The position numbers were made by a program, and so were the translations under genes. Positions 40,101 to 48,000 of a DNA stretch of 64,000 bases are shown here, piece by piece; within the stretch, counting starts at the first letter, position 1; every line of letters starts with the position of its first letter. The notes below the pieces were generated by a model, which was not told the DNA's origin, searched no databases, and saw nothing but the letters and a program-made list of their open reading frames with translations. Origin of the DNA: JANYHF01 sp963732765 (lineage in GTDB: Bacteria > Pseudomonadota > Alphaproteobacteria > Rhizobiales > Hyphomicrobiaceae). The stretch is taken from positions 744,001-808,000 of the forward strand of contig CAVTAS010000003.1 in the NCBI GenBank assembly GCA_963732765.1, given 5' to 3'.

Positions 40101-41829
40101 AGCAGGTTTCGAGCTTACTGCCGCACCCACGACCGACAAGGGCGCCTGCTCGCTCGGCACGGGATCGACCAGCTTTGCCTGCGATATCGGCTTTGTACTG
40201 AGCCCGGCCACCATCAAAGTCACGGCCAACATCAAGGCCATCGGCAATCCGGCAGGTGGCACGGCAAGCAATACGGCGACAGCGGCCACGGAAGGCAACG
40301 ACTCCGATGCCACCAATGATGCCTGCCAGTCGATCCTGACGATCCAGAAGTCCTCGCTCGCCGGTATCGTGTTCGACGACCTCAACAACAACGGCACGCA
40401 GGATGAGGGCGAACCCGGCATCAAGGACGCCGAGGTCAAGCTCGCGGGCACCGACGCCTACCTCAATCCTGTTGCCCTGACGACCCTGACGTTGGCTGAC
40501 GGCAGCTACAAGTTCGACAACCTCTCGCCCGCCGACGCCACCGGCTACACCGTCACCGAGACCCAGCCCTCAAGCCATGGCGACGGCCAGGACAAGCTCG
40601 GCAGCAGCGGCGGCACGCTCGCCAACGACAGCGTCAGCGCCATCAAGCTGGCAGGCGGTGTCGATGCGACCGGCTACAATTTCGGCGAGCATGAGGCCGG
40701 CCTCTCCGGCCATGTGTTCGACGATCCGAATAATGACGGTATCTTCGATACGGGCGAGCAGCCGATACCGGATGTGGCGGTCACACTGACGGGTTGCGGC
40801 GAAAACCGCACCACCAAGACGCTTGCCGACGGCAGCTATCTGTTCTCCAAGTTGCCCGCCTGCAGCTACACCGTCACCGAAACGCAGCCCAGCGGCTTCT
40901 CCGATGGCAAGGTGCATCCCGGCCCGGCGGGCGGCACGGCTGGCGTCAACACCATCACCGGCATCGTCGTCGGAGCATCCGACTACGCCCTATCGAACGA
41001 CTTCGGAGAACTCCGCCAAGTCGATACCAACATCGCCTGCGCGGTTGCCGATCCCGGCACGCACACGATGTTCCAACCGTTCAACCTTCAGTACACGCTG
41101 ACCAACGCCGGCCCCGGCTCGGCGCCCGCAACCAAGCTGCGTCAAACGCTGCCGGCCGGCTTCGAGGTGGCGGGTGCGCTGCCTGCGTCGTGCACGGCCA
41201 CCGGCAAGACCGCGTTCACCTGCATACCCGGCTACTTGCTCAACGGCGCCGAAGCCCTTGTGACGGTTCCGGTGCGCGCCGTCGCCTATCCCGCCAATGG
41301 TCTGGCCGCGAACTCGGCCACGGTGACCACCGAAGGTAACGACACCGATACGGCCAACAATACGTGCACGGCTGATCTCAAGGTCACGCAGTCCACGCTG
41401 GCCGGCAAGGTGTTCGAGGACCCCGACAACAACGGCCTGAAGGACTTGCCCAACAACAAGCCGATCGAGAATGTCACCATCAAGCTGACGGGCAAGGACA
41501 CCTACGGCAACGACCTCGCGCTCGAGACCAAGACGCTTGCCGACGGCACCTATCTGTTTGGTGGCCTCGCCCCCAGCGATGCGACGGGTTACACCGTGAT
41601 GGAAGTCCAGCCCGCCGGCGTCGCCGACGGCAAGGATACGCAATGGCAGCATCCTGCGGCACGCTCGCCAACGACAGCGTCAGCGCAATCGTGCTGCCCG
41701 CCAGCACCGACGCCACCGGCTACGACTTCGCCGAAATCGGCCAGGGGCTCGCCGGCAAGGTCTATGTCGACAGCAACAACGACGGCATCCCTCAGACGAC
41801 GGAGCAAGGTATCGGCGGCGTCACGTTGA
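37096..41829 (+). CDS. Giant DUF11/SdrD-B surface protein, middle part
   Basis: Continuation in the +1 frame. It begins with a DUF11 domain (VSVNEPFNWTIVVKNNGPGK) and then alternates SdrD-B-like domains with DUF11 domains. SdrD-B units are recognised by openings such as GTVFHDSDNDGLPASETGI, GYVFDDLDNDGIKDAGEAGI, GSVFNDLNDDGIRDAGELGI and GIVFDDLNNNGTQDEGEPGI, followed by DGSYKFDNL and TVTETQPS. There are about nine. Three DUF11 units start ACAVADPGT or CSVVAPGN and contain EPFDLxxTLTN. The DxDNDGxxD pattern suggests calcium binding. A second break at about 41640 splits the ninth unit, because the expected CGTLANDSVSAIVLPAS is in another frame. The natural N-terminus is upstream; the real continuous coding here is 37096-41640. 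Confidence 0.82.
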   Translation: MAVTSKTATPATVSVNEPFNWTIVVKNNGPGKAINATFKDTLPAGMVLTGAPTTPYAGATCSDETSTPIQCTLGDMPKSDTATITVPVKITSYNGATATNTAKVLTDSIDINSTNDTKSGDVAVVVSSIAGTVFHDSDNDGLPASETGINSVEVKLSGKDSWGKNVNLTQLTTGGGKYKFINLSPSNGDGYTVTETEPGTPYLDGKDSHAGAVVTGSAHATAATDAHAAIALAAATDLTQYDFGEVKRASIGGLVWHDKDNDGVLDASETDRIGSVRVDLTGTDDLGNVVLPGAVTTETSSSGTYSFTGLRPGTYKVTETEPGSPWLPGLAKACTIVGVNGGTPNNSPLTDPKFGSIIDAIGLSSGTSMTTCNFGELKPSSIAGTVYYDFDSSHTKTGKPIIGSVKVTLTGTDYRGNAVTPVDATSDTTTGAYSFTNLLPGTYALAETQPSPYFDGSVQLGTSSGTAHLLDANGVTAIALGSEVAATGYDFGELSSGISGYVFDDLDNDGIKDAGEAGIKDVDVALSGCESRTMKTLADGSYFFGVLPACPAGYTVTETQPTSYLDGKVHPGSPGGGIAGTNQIATIVLANSTYSSSNDFGEHLQSTPTDLVCSVVAPGNRSLREPFDLAYTVKNNGTGAAPVTTFKDTLPSGFEIASVSSSLAGACALTGTTGFDCALGYLLPSASVTVTASIKATVYPSGGSVDNTATAATAGHEATAGDNSCVTSLVIKKSTIAGWVYEDLNDSGVKDANETGIKDVEIKLSGVDAYDNTVDLTATTLADGSYKFDDLSPANAAGYKIKETQPAKYVDGKDKLGDQLGTLGNDEFTAIPLGSGVDGKSYDLGEHAVGLSGSVFNDLNDDGIRDAGELGIPGVLIKLSGCKAAEATTDSDGRYLIGDLPACAGYTLTETQPSGFSDGKVHHGTTGGDDTVANIISGINFAGNEHSSSNDFGEHGQVATNLACAVSDPGTRNLREPFDLIFTLTNSGPAAAPATTLKDTLPAGFELTAAPTTDKGACSLGTGSTSFACDIGFVLSPATIKVTANIKAIGNPAGGTASNTATAATEGNDSDATNDACQSILTIQKSSLAGIVFDDLNNNGTQDEGEPGIKDAEVKLAGTDAYLNPVALTTLTLADGSYKFDNLSPADATGYTVTETQPSSHGDGQDKLGSSGGTLANDSVSAIKLAGGVDATGYNFGEHEAGLSGHVFDDPNNDGIFDTGEQPIPDVAVTLTGCGENRTTKTLADGSYLFSKLPACSYTVTETQPSGFSDGKVHPGPAGGTAGVNTITGIVVGASDYALSNDFGELRQVDTNIACAVADPGTHTMFQPFNLQYTLTNAGPGSAPATKLRQTLPAGFEVAGALPASCTATGKTAFTCIPGYLLNGAEALVTVPVRAVAYPANGLAANSATVTTEGNDTDTANNTCTADLKVTQSTLAGKVFEDPDNNGLKDLPNNKPIENVTIKLTGKDTYGNDLALETKTLADGTYLFGGLAPSDATGYTVMEVQPAGVADGKDTQWQHPAARSPTTASAQSCCPPAPTPPATTSPKSARGSPARSMSTATTTASLRRRSKVSAASR

Positions 41830-44240
41830 CCATCACGGGCACGGACGCCGATGGCAAGCCGGTCGACGTCACGACCCCGACGCTTGCCGACGGCACCTAC
41901 TTCTTCCCGGGCCTGCCGCCCGCCAACTCCACCGGCTACAAGCTGACCGAAGTTCAGCCCGCTATCTGGGCCGATGGCAAGGTCACGCCTGGCATTGCTG
42001 GCGGCGTCAAGTCAGTCAACATGATCTCGACGATCGTGCTGCCCCCCGGCCAGGTCAGCACCGGCTACAACTTCGGCGAGCGCGGCGCCCAACTGTGCGG
42101 CTTTGTCTACAACGATCTCGACAATGACGGTATCAAGGACGCCAACGAGGTGGGCCTGCCGAGTATCGCCCTGTCGCTGAGCGGCAACGACGCCAATGGT
42201 CTGCCAGTCGAGCGCACAGCCGTCAGCAATCCGCTGTCGGCGACGGCCAACTCGCCCGGCCGCTATTGCCTCGTCGATCTGCCGCTGCCTGATGGTTCGG
42301 GCTATACGATCACCGAGACGCAGCCCGATGCCCTGACAGATGGCAAGGTCACGGCCGGCGATTTCGGCGGCACCGCCGGCGTCAACGTGATCGCAGGCAT
42401 TCCGATCGCAACCGTCGGCGCCTTTGGCGACAACAACAACTTCGGCGAGATCGATCCCAACTCAGCCGTGCTCGCAAAGCTCTCTGGCTTCGTGTTCCTG
42501 GACGAGAACGCCGACAAGCAACGCAACGACGGCAACGGCCGCGCGGGTTGGATCGTCGAACTGGTACGCGGCCCGCTCGATGGAAAGAACGTTGTCATCG
42601 CATCGGTGGTAACTGGCGCCGACGGCAAGTACACCTTCGAGGGCCTGCCCCCCGGCGACGACTACTCGGTGCTGTTCCGCACGCCCGTCGGCAACTACGT
42701 GTACGGCTATCTGACAGATCTGTCGTTGACAGCCGGCGCCATGAACGAGTTGAAAGAGCAGAACCTGCCGCTCGATCCCGCCGGCGTGATCTTCGACGTC
42801 AGTACACGTCAGCCCCTGGCCGGCGCCGTCGTTACCTTCTCGGGTCCGCCGGGCTTCGATCCCGCAACCGACCTTGTCGGCGGTCTGGCGAACATATCGC
42901 AGACAACCGATGCGACCGGCGAGTACAAGTTCCTGCTTTGGCCGAGCGCTCCGGACGGCGTCTATCACCTTACGGTGCAGGTGCCGGGCGGCTACATCCA
43001 GCGTGTCTCGACGGGACTTGCGCCGTGCAACGTCACGCTGATTGTCGGGCCGACTCCCAAACCGGCGCTGGTGCAGAGCAGTTCGGCTCCGCCCGCTCTC
43101 GGTGCGCCGATCCACGATCCCAACAACTGCGCTACTCGCACGTCCGATCCGAACTTCGGCGGGCCGGGAACCCAGTACTATCTCGACTTCTATCTCGATC
43201 ATACGTCGGCGGACGTTCTGAACAACAACATCGCCGTCGATAAGCAGCCGACCGCCAGCTCCGTGGTCGTCACCAAGACCACGCCCAAGACCGACGTCGT
43301 GATTGGTGATCTTGTTCCGTACACCATCACAGTGAAGAACAACGAGACCTTCACGCAGACCGACCTGAGCTTTGTCGATCAGCTGCCGCCCGGCTTCAAG
43401 TACAAGAAGGGTTCGGCCCGTATCGATGGCGTGGCCGCCGAGCCGGTGGCTGCGGGACGACAACTCTCCTGGTCCGGTCGCTCGCTGAGCAGCAACCAGA
43501 CCGCGACTTTGAAGCTTCTGCTGGTTGTTGGCACCGGCGCCGGCGAGGCTGAGTTCGTCAATCAGGCCTGGGTCGCCAACACCTTCGTCGACCGTGTGGT
43601 CTCGAACGTCGCCACGGCCACAGTCCGCGTCACCGCCGATCCAACCTTCGATTGCACTGACCTCATCGGCAAGGTGTTCGAGGACAGCAATCGCAATGGC
43701 TACCAGGACAAGGGCGAACACGGCATCGCCGATGTCCGGCTGGCGACGGTGAACGGTCTGTTGATCACCACCGACAGCCAGGGTCGCTACCACGTTCCGT
43801 GTGCCGATGTTCCAGACGGCGATCGCGGCAGCAACTTCATTCTTAAGGTCGATGTGCGCACACTGCCGACCGGATACCGTATGACTACGGAAAATCCAGG
43901 CCTGGTGCGCCTGACGCGTGGCAAGATGGCCAAGCTGAACTTCGGTGCCAGCATCGCCAAGGTGGTCCGTGTCGACGTTCTGGACCGGGCCTTCCAGCCT
44001 GGCGGCACCGAGCTGGCAACACAGTGGATGGCCGGTATCGACCAGATGTTGCCGTCATTGTCCGAGGACGGAGCGGTGCTGCGTCTTGCCTATGGTGTCG
44101 GCCCGACCGACGACAACGGCCTGGCGCAGTCGCGGTTGCGAGCGCTGTCCGATTTGGTGCGTAGCCGCATGAGTGAGGCGGGTGGCCGTCGCGATCTGAC
44201 CATCGAGACCGAGATCTATCACGTGTCAGGCTTCAAGTGA
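41643..44240 (+). CDS. Giant DUF11/SdrD-B surface protein, C-terminal part
   Basis: The third frame, about 865 residues. It completes the interrupted SdrD-B unit and adds several more (GKVYVDSNNDGIPQTTEQGI, GFVYNDLDNDGIKDANEVGL, GFVFLDENADKQRNDGNGRAG). A carboxypeptidase-regulatory-like unit (GVIFDVSTRQPLAGAVVTFSG), a DUF11 domain (VVVTKTTPKTDVVIGDLVPYTITVKNN) and a final SdrD-B-like unit (GKVFEDSNRNGYQDKGEHGI) follow. The last 110 residues (VVRVDVLDRAFQPGGTEL, ending LTIETEIYHVSGFK) form a separate domain with an OmpA-like alpha/beta pattern, perhaps for outer-membrane or wall contact. There is no LPXTG signal and none is expected in a Gram-negative. The partner barrel gene begins 160 bases later. 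Confidence 0.83.
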   Translation: MAASCGTLANDSVSAIVLPASTDATGYDFAEIGQGLAGKVYVDSNNDGIPQTTEQGIGGVTLTITGTDADGKPVDVTTPTLADGTYFFPGLPPANSTGYKLTEVQPAIWADGKVTPGIAGGVKSVNMISTIVLPPGQVSTGYNFGERGAQLCGFVYNDLDNDGIKDANEVGLPSIALSLSGNDANGLPVERTAVSNPLSATANSPGRYCLVDLPLPDGSGYTITETQPDALTDGKVTAGDFGGTAGVNVIAGIPIATVGAFGDNNNFGEIDPNSAVLAKLSGFVFLDENADKQRNDGNGRAGWIVELVRGPLDGKNVVIASVVTGADGKYTFEGLPPGDDYSVLFRTPVGNYVYGYLTDLSLTAGAMNELKEQNLPLDPAGVIFDVSTRQPLAGAVVTFSGPPGFDPATDLVGGLANISQTTDATGEYKFLLWPSAPDGVYHLTVQVPGGYIQRVSTGLAPCNVTLIVGPTPKPALVQSSSAPPALGAPIHDPNNCATRTSDPNFGGPGTQYYLDFYLDHTSADVLNNNIAVDKQPTASSVVVTKTTPKTDVVIGDLVPYTITVKNNETFTQTDLSFVDQLPPGFKYKKGSARIDGVAAEPVAAGRQLSWSGRSLSSNQTATLKLLLVVGTGAGEAEFVNQAWVANTFVDRVVSNVATATVRVTADPTFDCTDLIGKVFEDSNRNGYQDKGEHGIADVRLATVNGLLITTDSQGRYHVPCADVPDGDRGSNFILKVDVRTLPTGYRMTTENPGLVRLTRGKMAKLNFGASIAKVVRVDVLDRAFQPGGTELATQWMAGIDQMLPSLSEDGAVLRLAYGVGPTDDNGLAQSRLRALSDLVRSRMSEAGGRRDLTIETEIYHVSGFK

Positions 44241-44400
44241 TCGCGTTCCGCTCGCCCCCGCGAGACGGGCGAAGCCAGTAAACAACAGCGTATGCAGAGC
44301 TAACGGTGCGGGGCGCAGGCAGATGGTCTGCGCCAGTGGATGCGTGTTGCCTTGGGCGAGCGGCGCTGCCGCGACCGGTACGACATTTGGGGGACTGATT

Positions 44401-47400
44401 GTGACGAGCGGGACAAAGACTCTGCTGGTGCGCCTGGCGGCCCTCGGGATGGCAGTGACCGTGCTCGCCGTGACGCCGGCGTTCGCCGACGCCCTGTTGA
44501 CCACCAGCCGGCATGCCGCGCCCGTCAACACCGAGGCCAACGATGTCGCCGACAGCGATAGTCCCGGTTGCGCGCCGCATGCTACGACCCATCTCCCGTT
44601 CTCGGTCAGCGTCGATGGCCAGCCGGCGGGCCAGGGCGGTCTCGGCGCCAACGCCGACAGTCAGCGTTGCGCCGACCTCAGCCTCGATCGCGCCGACGTG
44701 CAGATCCGCTACGATGGCATGAACACCGAACCGCGCCTGGATGTGGTGGCCGCCCCCGACGCCGCCTTGCGCGGCGGGCATGTGGTGTTCTCGACTTATA
44801 CCAATTACTCCGCCCACATCGCGCGTGGCGAAGTTCTCGTCTTTGATCAGAATGACAGTGTGCGCCAGACGCCGATAGCGACCTTACCGGTCGCCGAAGG
44901 CAGCGCGCGCTGGGAGGTCTCGGCGACGCGCGACAGCTCCGTGCAATACGTGCTGCGCGTCTACGACGCCAACGGCCTGTTCGACGAAACCAAGCCCAAA
45001 GTGTTGCAGCTGGCCGACATCCGCGGCGGCAAGGCACAGAAGGGCGAACTCGCCTCGGCCTATGGCGCCAACAGCCTTGAGATCCACAATATCTCCGTGT
45101 CGGGCGGATCGGTTCTGGTGTCGGGCCGTCGCATCGCTCCAGGCAGCACCGTGCGCGTGATGGGGCAGCCTGTTCCTGTCGACAGCAAGGGCGACTTCGC
45201 CTATCGCCAGATCCTGAACGCCGGGCCGCAACAGGTCCGTGTCGAGATCAAGGACGCGTCTGGCCGCGTCTCTCAGTTTACTCGCAGCGCCAATATTCCG
45301 ACCAATGATTGGTTCTACGTTGCGTTGGCCGATCTCACCGCAGGGCAGGGCAGCGGCGCGGGCAATCGCGCGCTGGTCGATCCCGCCAAGTCCGGCGAAT
45401 TCGACGGCAAGACCTTCGTCAACGGCCGGCTCGCCTTCTATCTCAAGGGCAAGGTGCGCGGCGACATGCTGCTGACGGCCTCGGCCGATACGCGCGAACA
45501 GCCGATCGGCAACTTGTTCTCGAACCTGGACAGCAAGGACCCGCACTACCTGCTGCGCAACCTCGACCCCAACAAGTACTACCCGGTCTACGGCGACGAT
45601 AGCACGATTACGGACGATGCACCGACGCGCGGCAAGTTCTATGTGCGCCTGGAGCGCGGCAACTCCCACATCATGTGGGGCAACTTCAAGACCTCGATCA
45701 ACGGCACCGAGTTCGTTCGCTATGACCGCGGGCTCTACGGCGCGCGTGCTCATCTGGAGAGCGACGGCGCAACCTCTTTTGGCGAACGCCGCGCCCAGGC
45801 CGAGGTGTTCGCCGCCCAGCCGGGCACGCTCGGCGCGCGCGACGTGTTCCGCGGCACCGGCGGCTCGCTCTACTATCTGCAGCGCCAAAACATCACGAGC
45901 GGTTCGGAGCGCGTGGCGGTCGAAGTGCGCGACAAGGACACGGGGCTGGTGCTGCAATCCAAGGTGCTTGCTCCGGGCAAGGACTATGAGATGAACGCGC
46001 TGCAAGGCCGCGTATTGCTGCTCAATCCGCTGGCTTCGGTCGCGGACGACGGCTTCCTGGTGCAGTCTGGCTCGCTCGGCGGCAATGCGCAGTATCTGGT
46101 GGTCACATACGAATACACGCCCGGCCTGGACAAGAGCGAGGACAAGGTTGCCGGCGGGCGCGGCAGCGTCTGGCTGAATGATCATGTGCAGGTCGGCCTG
46201 ACTGGTTATGACCAGACGCAGCCGGGCCAAGCCCAGAAGCTGCTCGGCGCCGACCTGACGCTGCGCTACAAGCCGGGCACCTATGTGAAGATCGAAGGGG
46301 CGCGTTCGGATGGTCCGGGTTCGGGCGAAGCGATCTCGATCGATGGCGGCTTTAGTTTCAATACGCGCGCTGCGAGTGGCGATCCGGCTTGGGCGCGGCG
46401 CATTGAGGCGGCGGCCGATCTCACGGAACTGGGTGCGGATCGCGACGGCCGACTCGCAGCCTATTGGCAGCGCAAGGACGCCGGCTTCAGCGGCCCAGGC
46501 AATCTGACGCTCGATCGCAGCGGTATCGAGATGGGCGCGCAGGCCGATGTGAGCGTCGGCGGTCCCTGGGCCATCAAGGCCAAGCTGACGCGCCACGAGG
46601 ACGAGTTCGCCACCAAGACCGGCGGCGAAAGCGATGTAACGTATAAGGTCGATCAGAACTGGTCGGTCGGGGTGGGTGTGCATGCCGACACCAATGCGCC
46701 GGTCGCGACGACCGCCAGCCCCACCCTCAATCAGGACGGTAGCCGCACCGATCTGGCCGCCCGTCTCACCTATGACTCCGGCCGCGACTGGTCGACCTGG
46801 CTGTTCGGGCAGGGCACGGTTGCCCGCACCGGCACGCGCGACAGCAACAACCGCGTTGGCGTCGGCGCCAAGGCCCGCATCACGGAAAAGCTCACGGCCA
46901 ATGGCGAAGTGTCAGGTGGCGACGGCGGTTTGGGCGGTAAGGTGGGTACGGAGTATGCCATCGATGAGGGCAGCACGGCCTATCTCAGCTACGTGCTCGA
47001 TCCCGACCGCACCGACATCCTCAGCCGCGGCGGCGAGGGCACGCTGGTCTCGGGCGCCCGCAAGCGCTTCACCGACAGCGCCAGCGTCTACGGCGAAGAG
47101 CGCTACCGCCACGGCGGCGGCTATGCCGGCCTGACGCATGCCTTTGGACTGGACTTCATTCCAATCACGGATTGGAAAGCGGGGCTCAACTTTGAAACCG
47201 GCACACTGACCGATCCCACCGCCGGCGACACCAAGCGCACGGCTGTCAGCGGCACCATCGGCTTCTCGCGCGAAAAGCTGAACTTTGCCAGCAAGTTGGA
47301 ATACCGCAATGATGAGCTGACCTCGACCACCGCCAGCAGCGAGCGCAACACCTATCTGACGGCCAATTCCCTGAGCGCCAAAGTATCGGATGACTGGCGT

Positions 47401-47985
47401 TTCATTGGCCGCTTCAACGGCTCGTGGTCTGACTCAAGTCTCGGTGATTTTTATGACGGCAACTATGTCGAAGCGGTCACCGGCTTTGCCTATCGCCCGG
47501 CTCTGGACGATCGGCTGAATGCTCTGTTCAAGTTCACCTTCTTCTACGATCTGCCGAGTTCAGGACAAATCGCGGGATCAGGCGTCATGGCCGACTATGC
47601 CCAGCAGAGTCAGGTGCTTTCGGCCGACGCCGACTACGACCTGACGCAGTGGCTGACGCTTGGCGGCAAATACGCCTTCCGCTTCGGGCAGTTGCGCGAC
47701 AGCCGCGATGCCTCGGCACCCTGGTTCGACAGCAAGGCGCAGCTGGTGATCGGCCGGGCGAACTTCCATCTCAACAAGAGCTGGGACGTGATCGGCGAAG
47801 CCCGCATGCTCGACAGCGAGACGGCCGATGATAAGAAGGTGGGCGGTCTGATTGCGGTTTACCGCCACATCAACGATAACATCATGATCGGTGGCGGTTA
47901 CAATTTCACCGACTTCTCGGACAGTTTGACCGACCTCAGCTACAACAATCGGGGTGTATTCGCCAATGTTGTGGGCAAGTTCTAG
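44401..47985 (+). CDS. Large outer-membrane beta-barrel protein, partner of the giant surface protein
   Basis: A 1,194-residue exported protein starting at GTG 44401, with GGGGGA about 7 bases upstream. The signal peptide is within LLVRLAALGMAVTVLAVTPAFADA. Residues about 30-340 contain Ig-like folds (GGHVVFSTYTNYSAHIARGEVLVFD and SLEIHNISVSGGSVLVSGRRI). A conserved block follows: YYPVYGDDSTITDDAPTRG, KFYVRLERGNSHIMWGNFKT and NGTEFVRYDRGLYGARAHLE. The C-terminal half alternates polar and aromatic residues in strand-like stretches and ends GVFANVVGKF, a terminal Phe typical of outer-membrane barrels. It probably sits in the outer membrane. Gene order suggests it anchors, secretes or displays the giant repeat protein. 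I do not recognise a named function. Confidence 0.82.
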   Translation: MTSGTKTLLVRLAALGMAVTVLAVTPAFADALLTTSRHAAPVNTEANDVADSDSPGCAPHATTHLPFSVSVDGQPAGQGGLGANADSQRCADLSLDRADVQIRYDGMNTEPRLDVVAAPDAALRGGHVVFSTYTNYSAHIARGEVLVFDQNDSVRQTPIATLPVAEGSARWEVSATRDSSVQYVLRVYDANGLFDETKPKVLQLADIRGGKAQKGELASAYGANSLEIHNISVSGGSVLVSGRRIAPGSTVRVMGQPVPVDSKGDFAYRQILNAGPQQVRVEIKDASGRVSQFTRSANIPTNDWFYVALADLTAGQGSGAGNRALVDPAKSGEFDGKTFVNGRLAFYLKGKVRGDMLLTASADTREQPIGNLFSNLDSKDPHYLLRNLDPNKYYPVYGDDSTITDDAPTRGKFYVRLERGNSHIMWGNFKTSINGTEFVRYDRGLYGARAHLESDGATSFGERRAQAEVFAAQPGTLGARDVFRGTGGSLYYLQRQNITSGSERVAVEVRDKDTGLVLQSKVLAPGKDYEMNALQGRVLLLNPLASVADDGFLVQSGSLGGNAQYLVVTYEYTPGLDKSEDKVAGGRGSVWLNDHVQVGLTGYDQTQPGQAQKLLGADLTLRYKPGTYVKIEGARSDGPGSGEAISIDGGFSFNTRAASGDPAWARRIEAAADLTELGADRDGRLAAYWQRKDAGFSGPGNLTLDRSGIEMGAQADVSVGGPWAIKAKLTRHEDEFATKTGGESDVTYKVDQNWSVGVGVHADTNAPVATTASPTLNQDGSRTDLAARLTYDSGRDWSTWLFGQGTVARTGTRDSNNRVGVGAKARITEKLTANGEVSGGDGGLGGKVGTEYAIDEGSTAYLSYVLDPDRTDILSRGGEGTLVSGARKRFTDSASVYGEERYRHGGGYAGLTHAFGLDFIPITDWKAGLNFETGTLTDPTAGDTKRTAVSGTIGFSREKLNFASKLEYRNDELTSTTASSERNTYLTANSLSAKVSDDWRFIGRFNGSWSDSSLGDFYDGNYVEAVTGFAYRPALDDRLNALFKFTFFYDLPSSGQIAGSGVMADYAQQSQVLSADADYDLTQWLTLGGKYAFRFGQLRDSRDASAPWFDSKAQLVIGRANFHLNKSWDVIGEARMLDSETADDKKVGGLIAVYRHINDNIMIGGGYNFTDFSDSLTDLSYNNRGVFANVVGKF

Positions 47986-48000
47986 AGCCTGGCTGCGGGC

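Noticed and set aside
34590..46683. Long antisense open frames opposite the giant surface locus (for example 34590-35822, 38134-39243, 42462-43793 and 44884-46683, up to 599 codons).
   Set aside because: They lack recognisable motifs and arise from GC-rich codon bias of the real + strand genes, which show clear domains and signal peptides.
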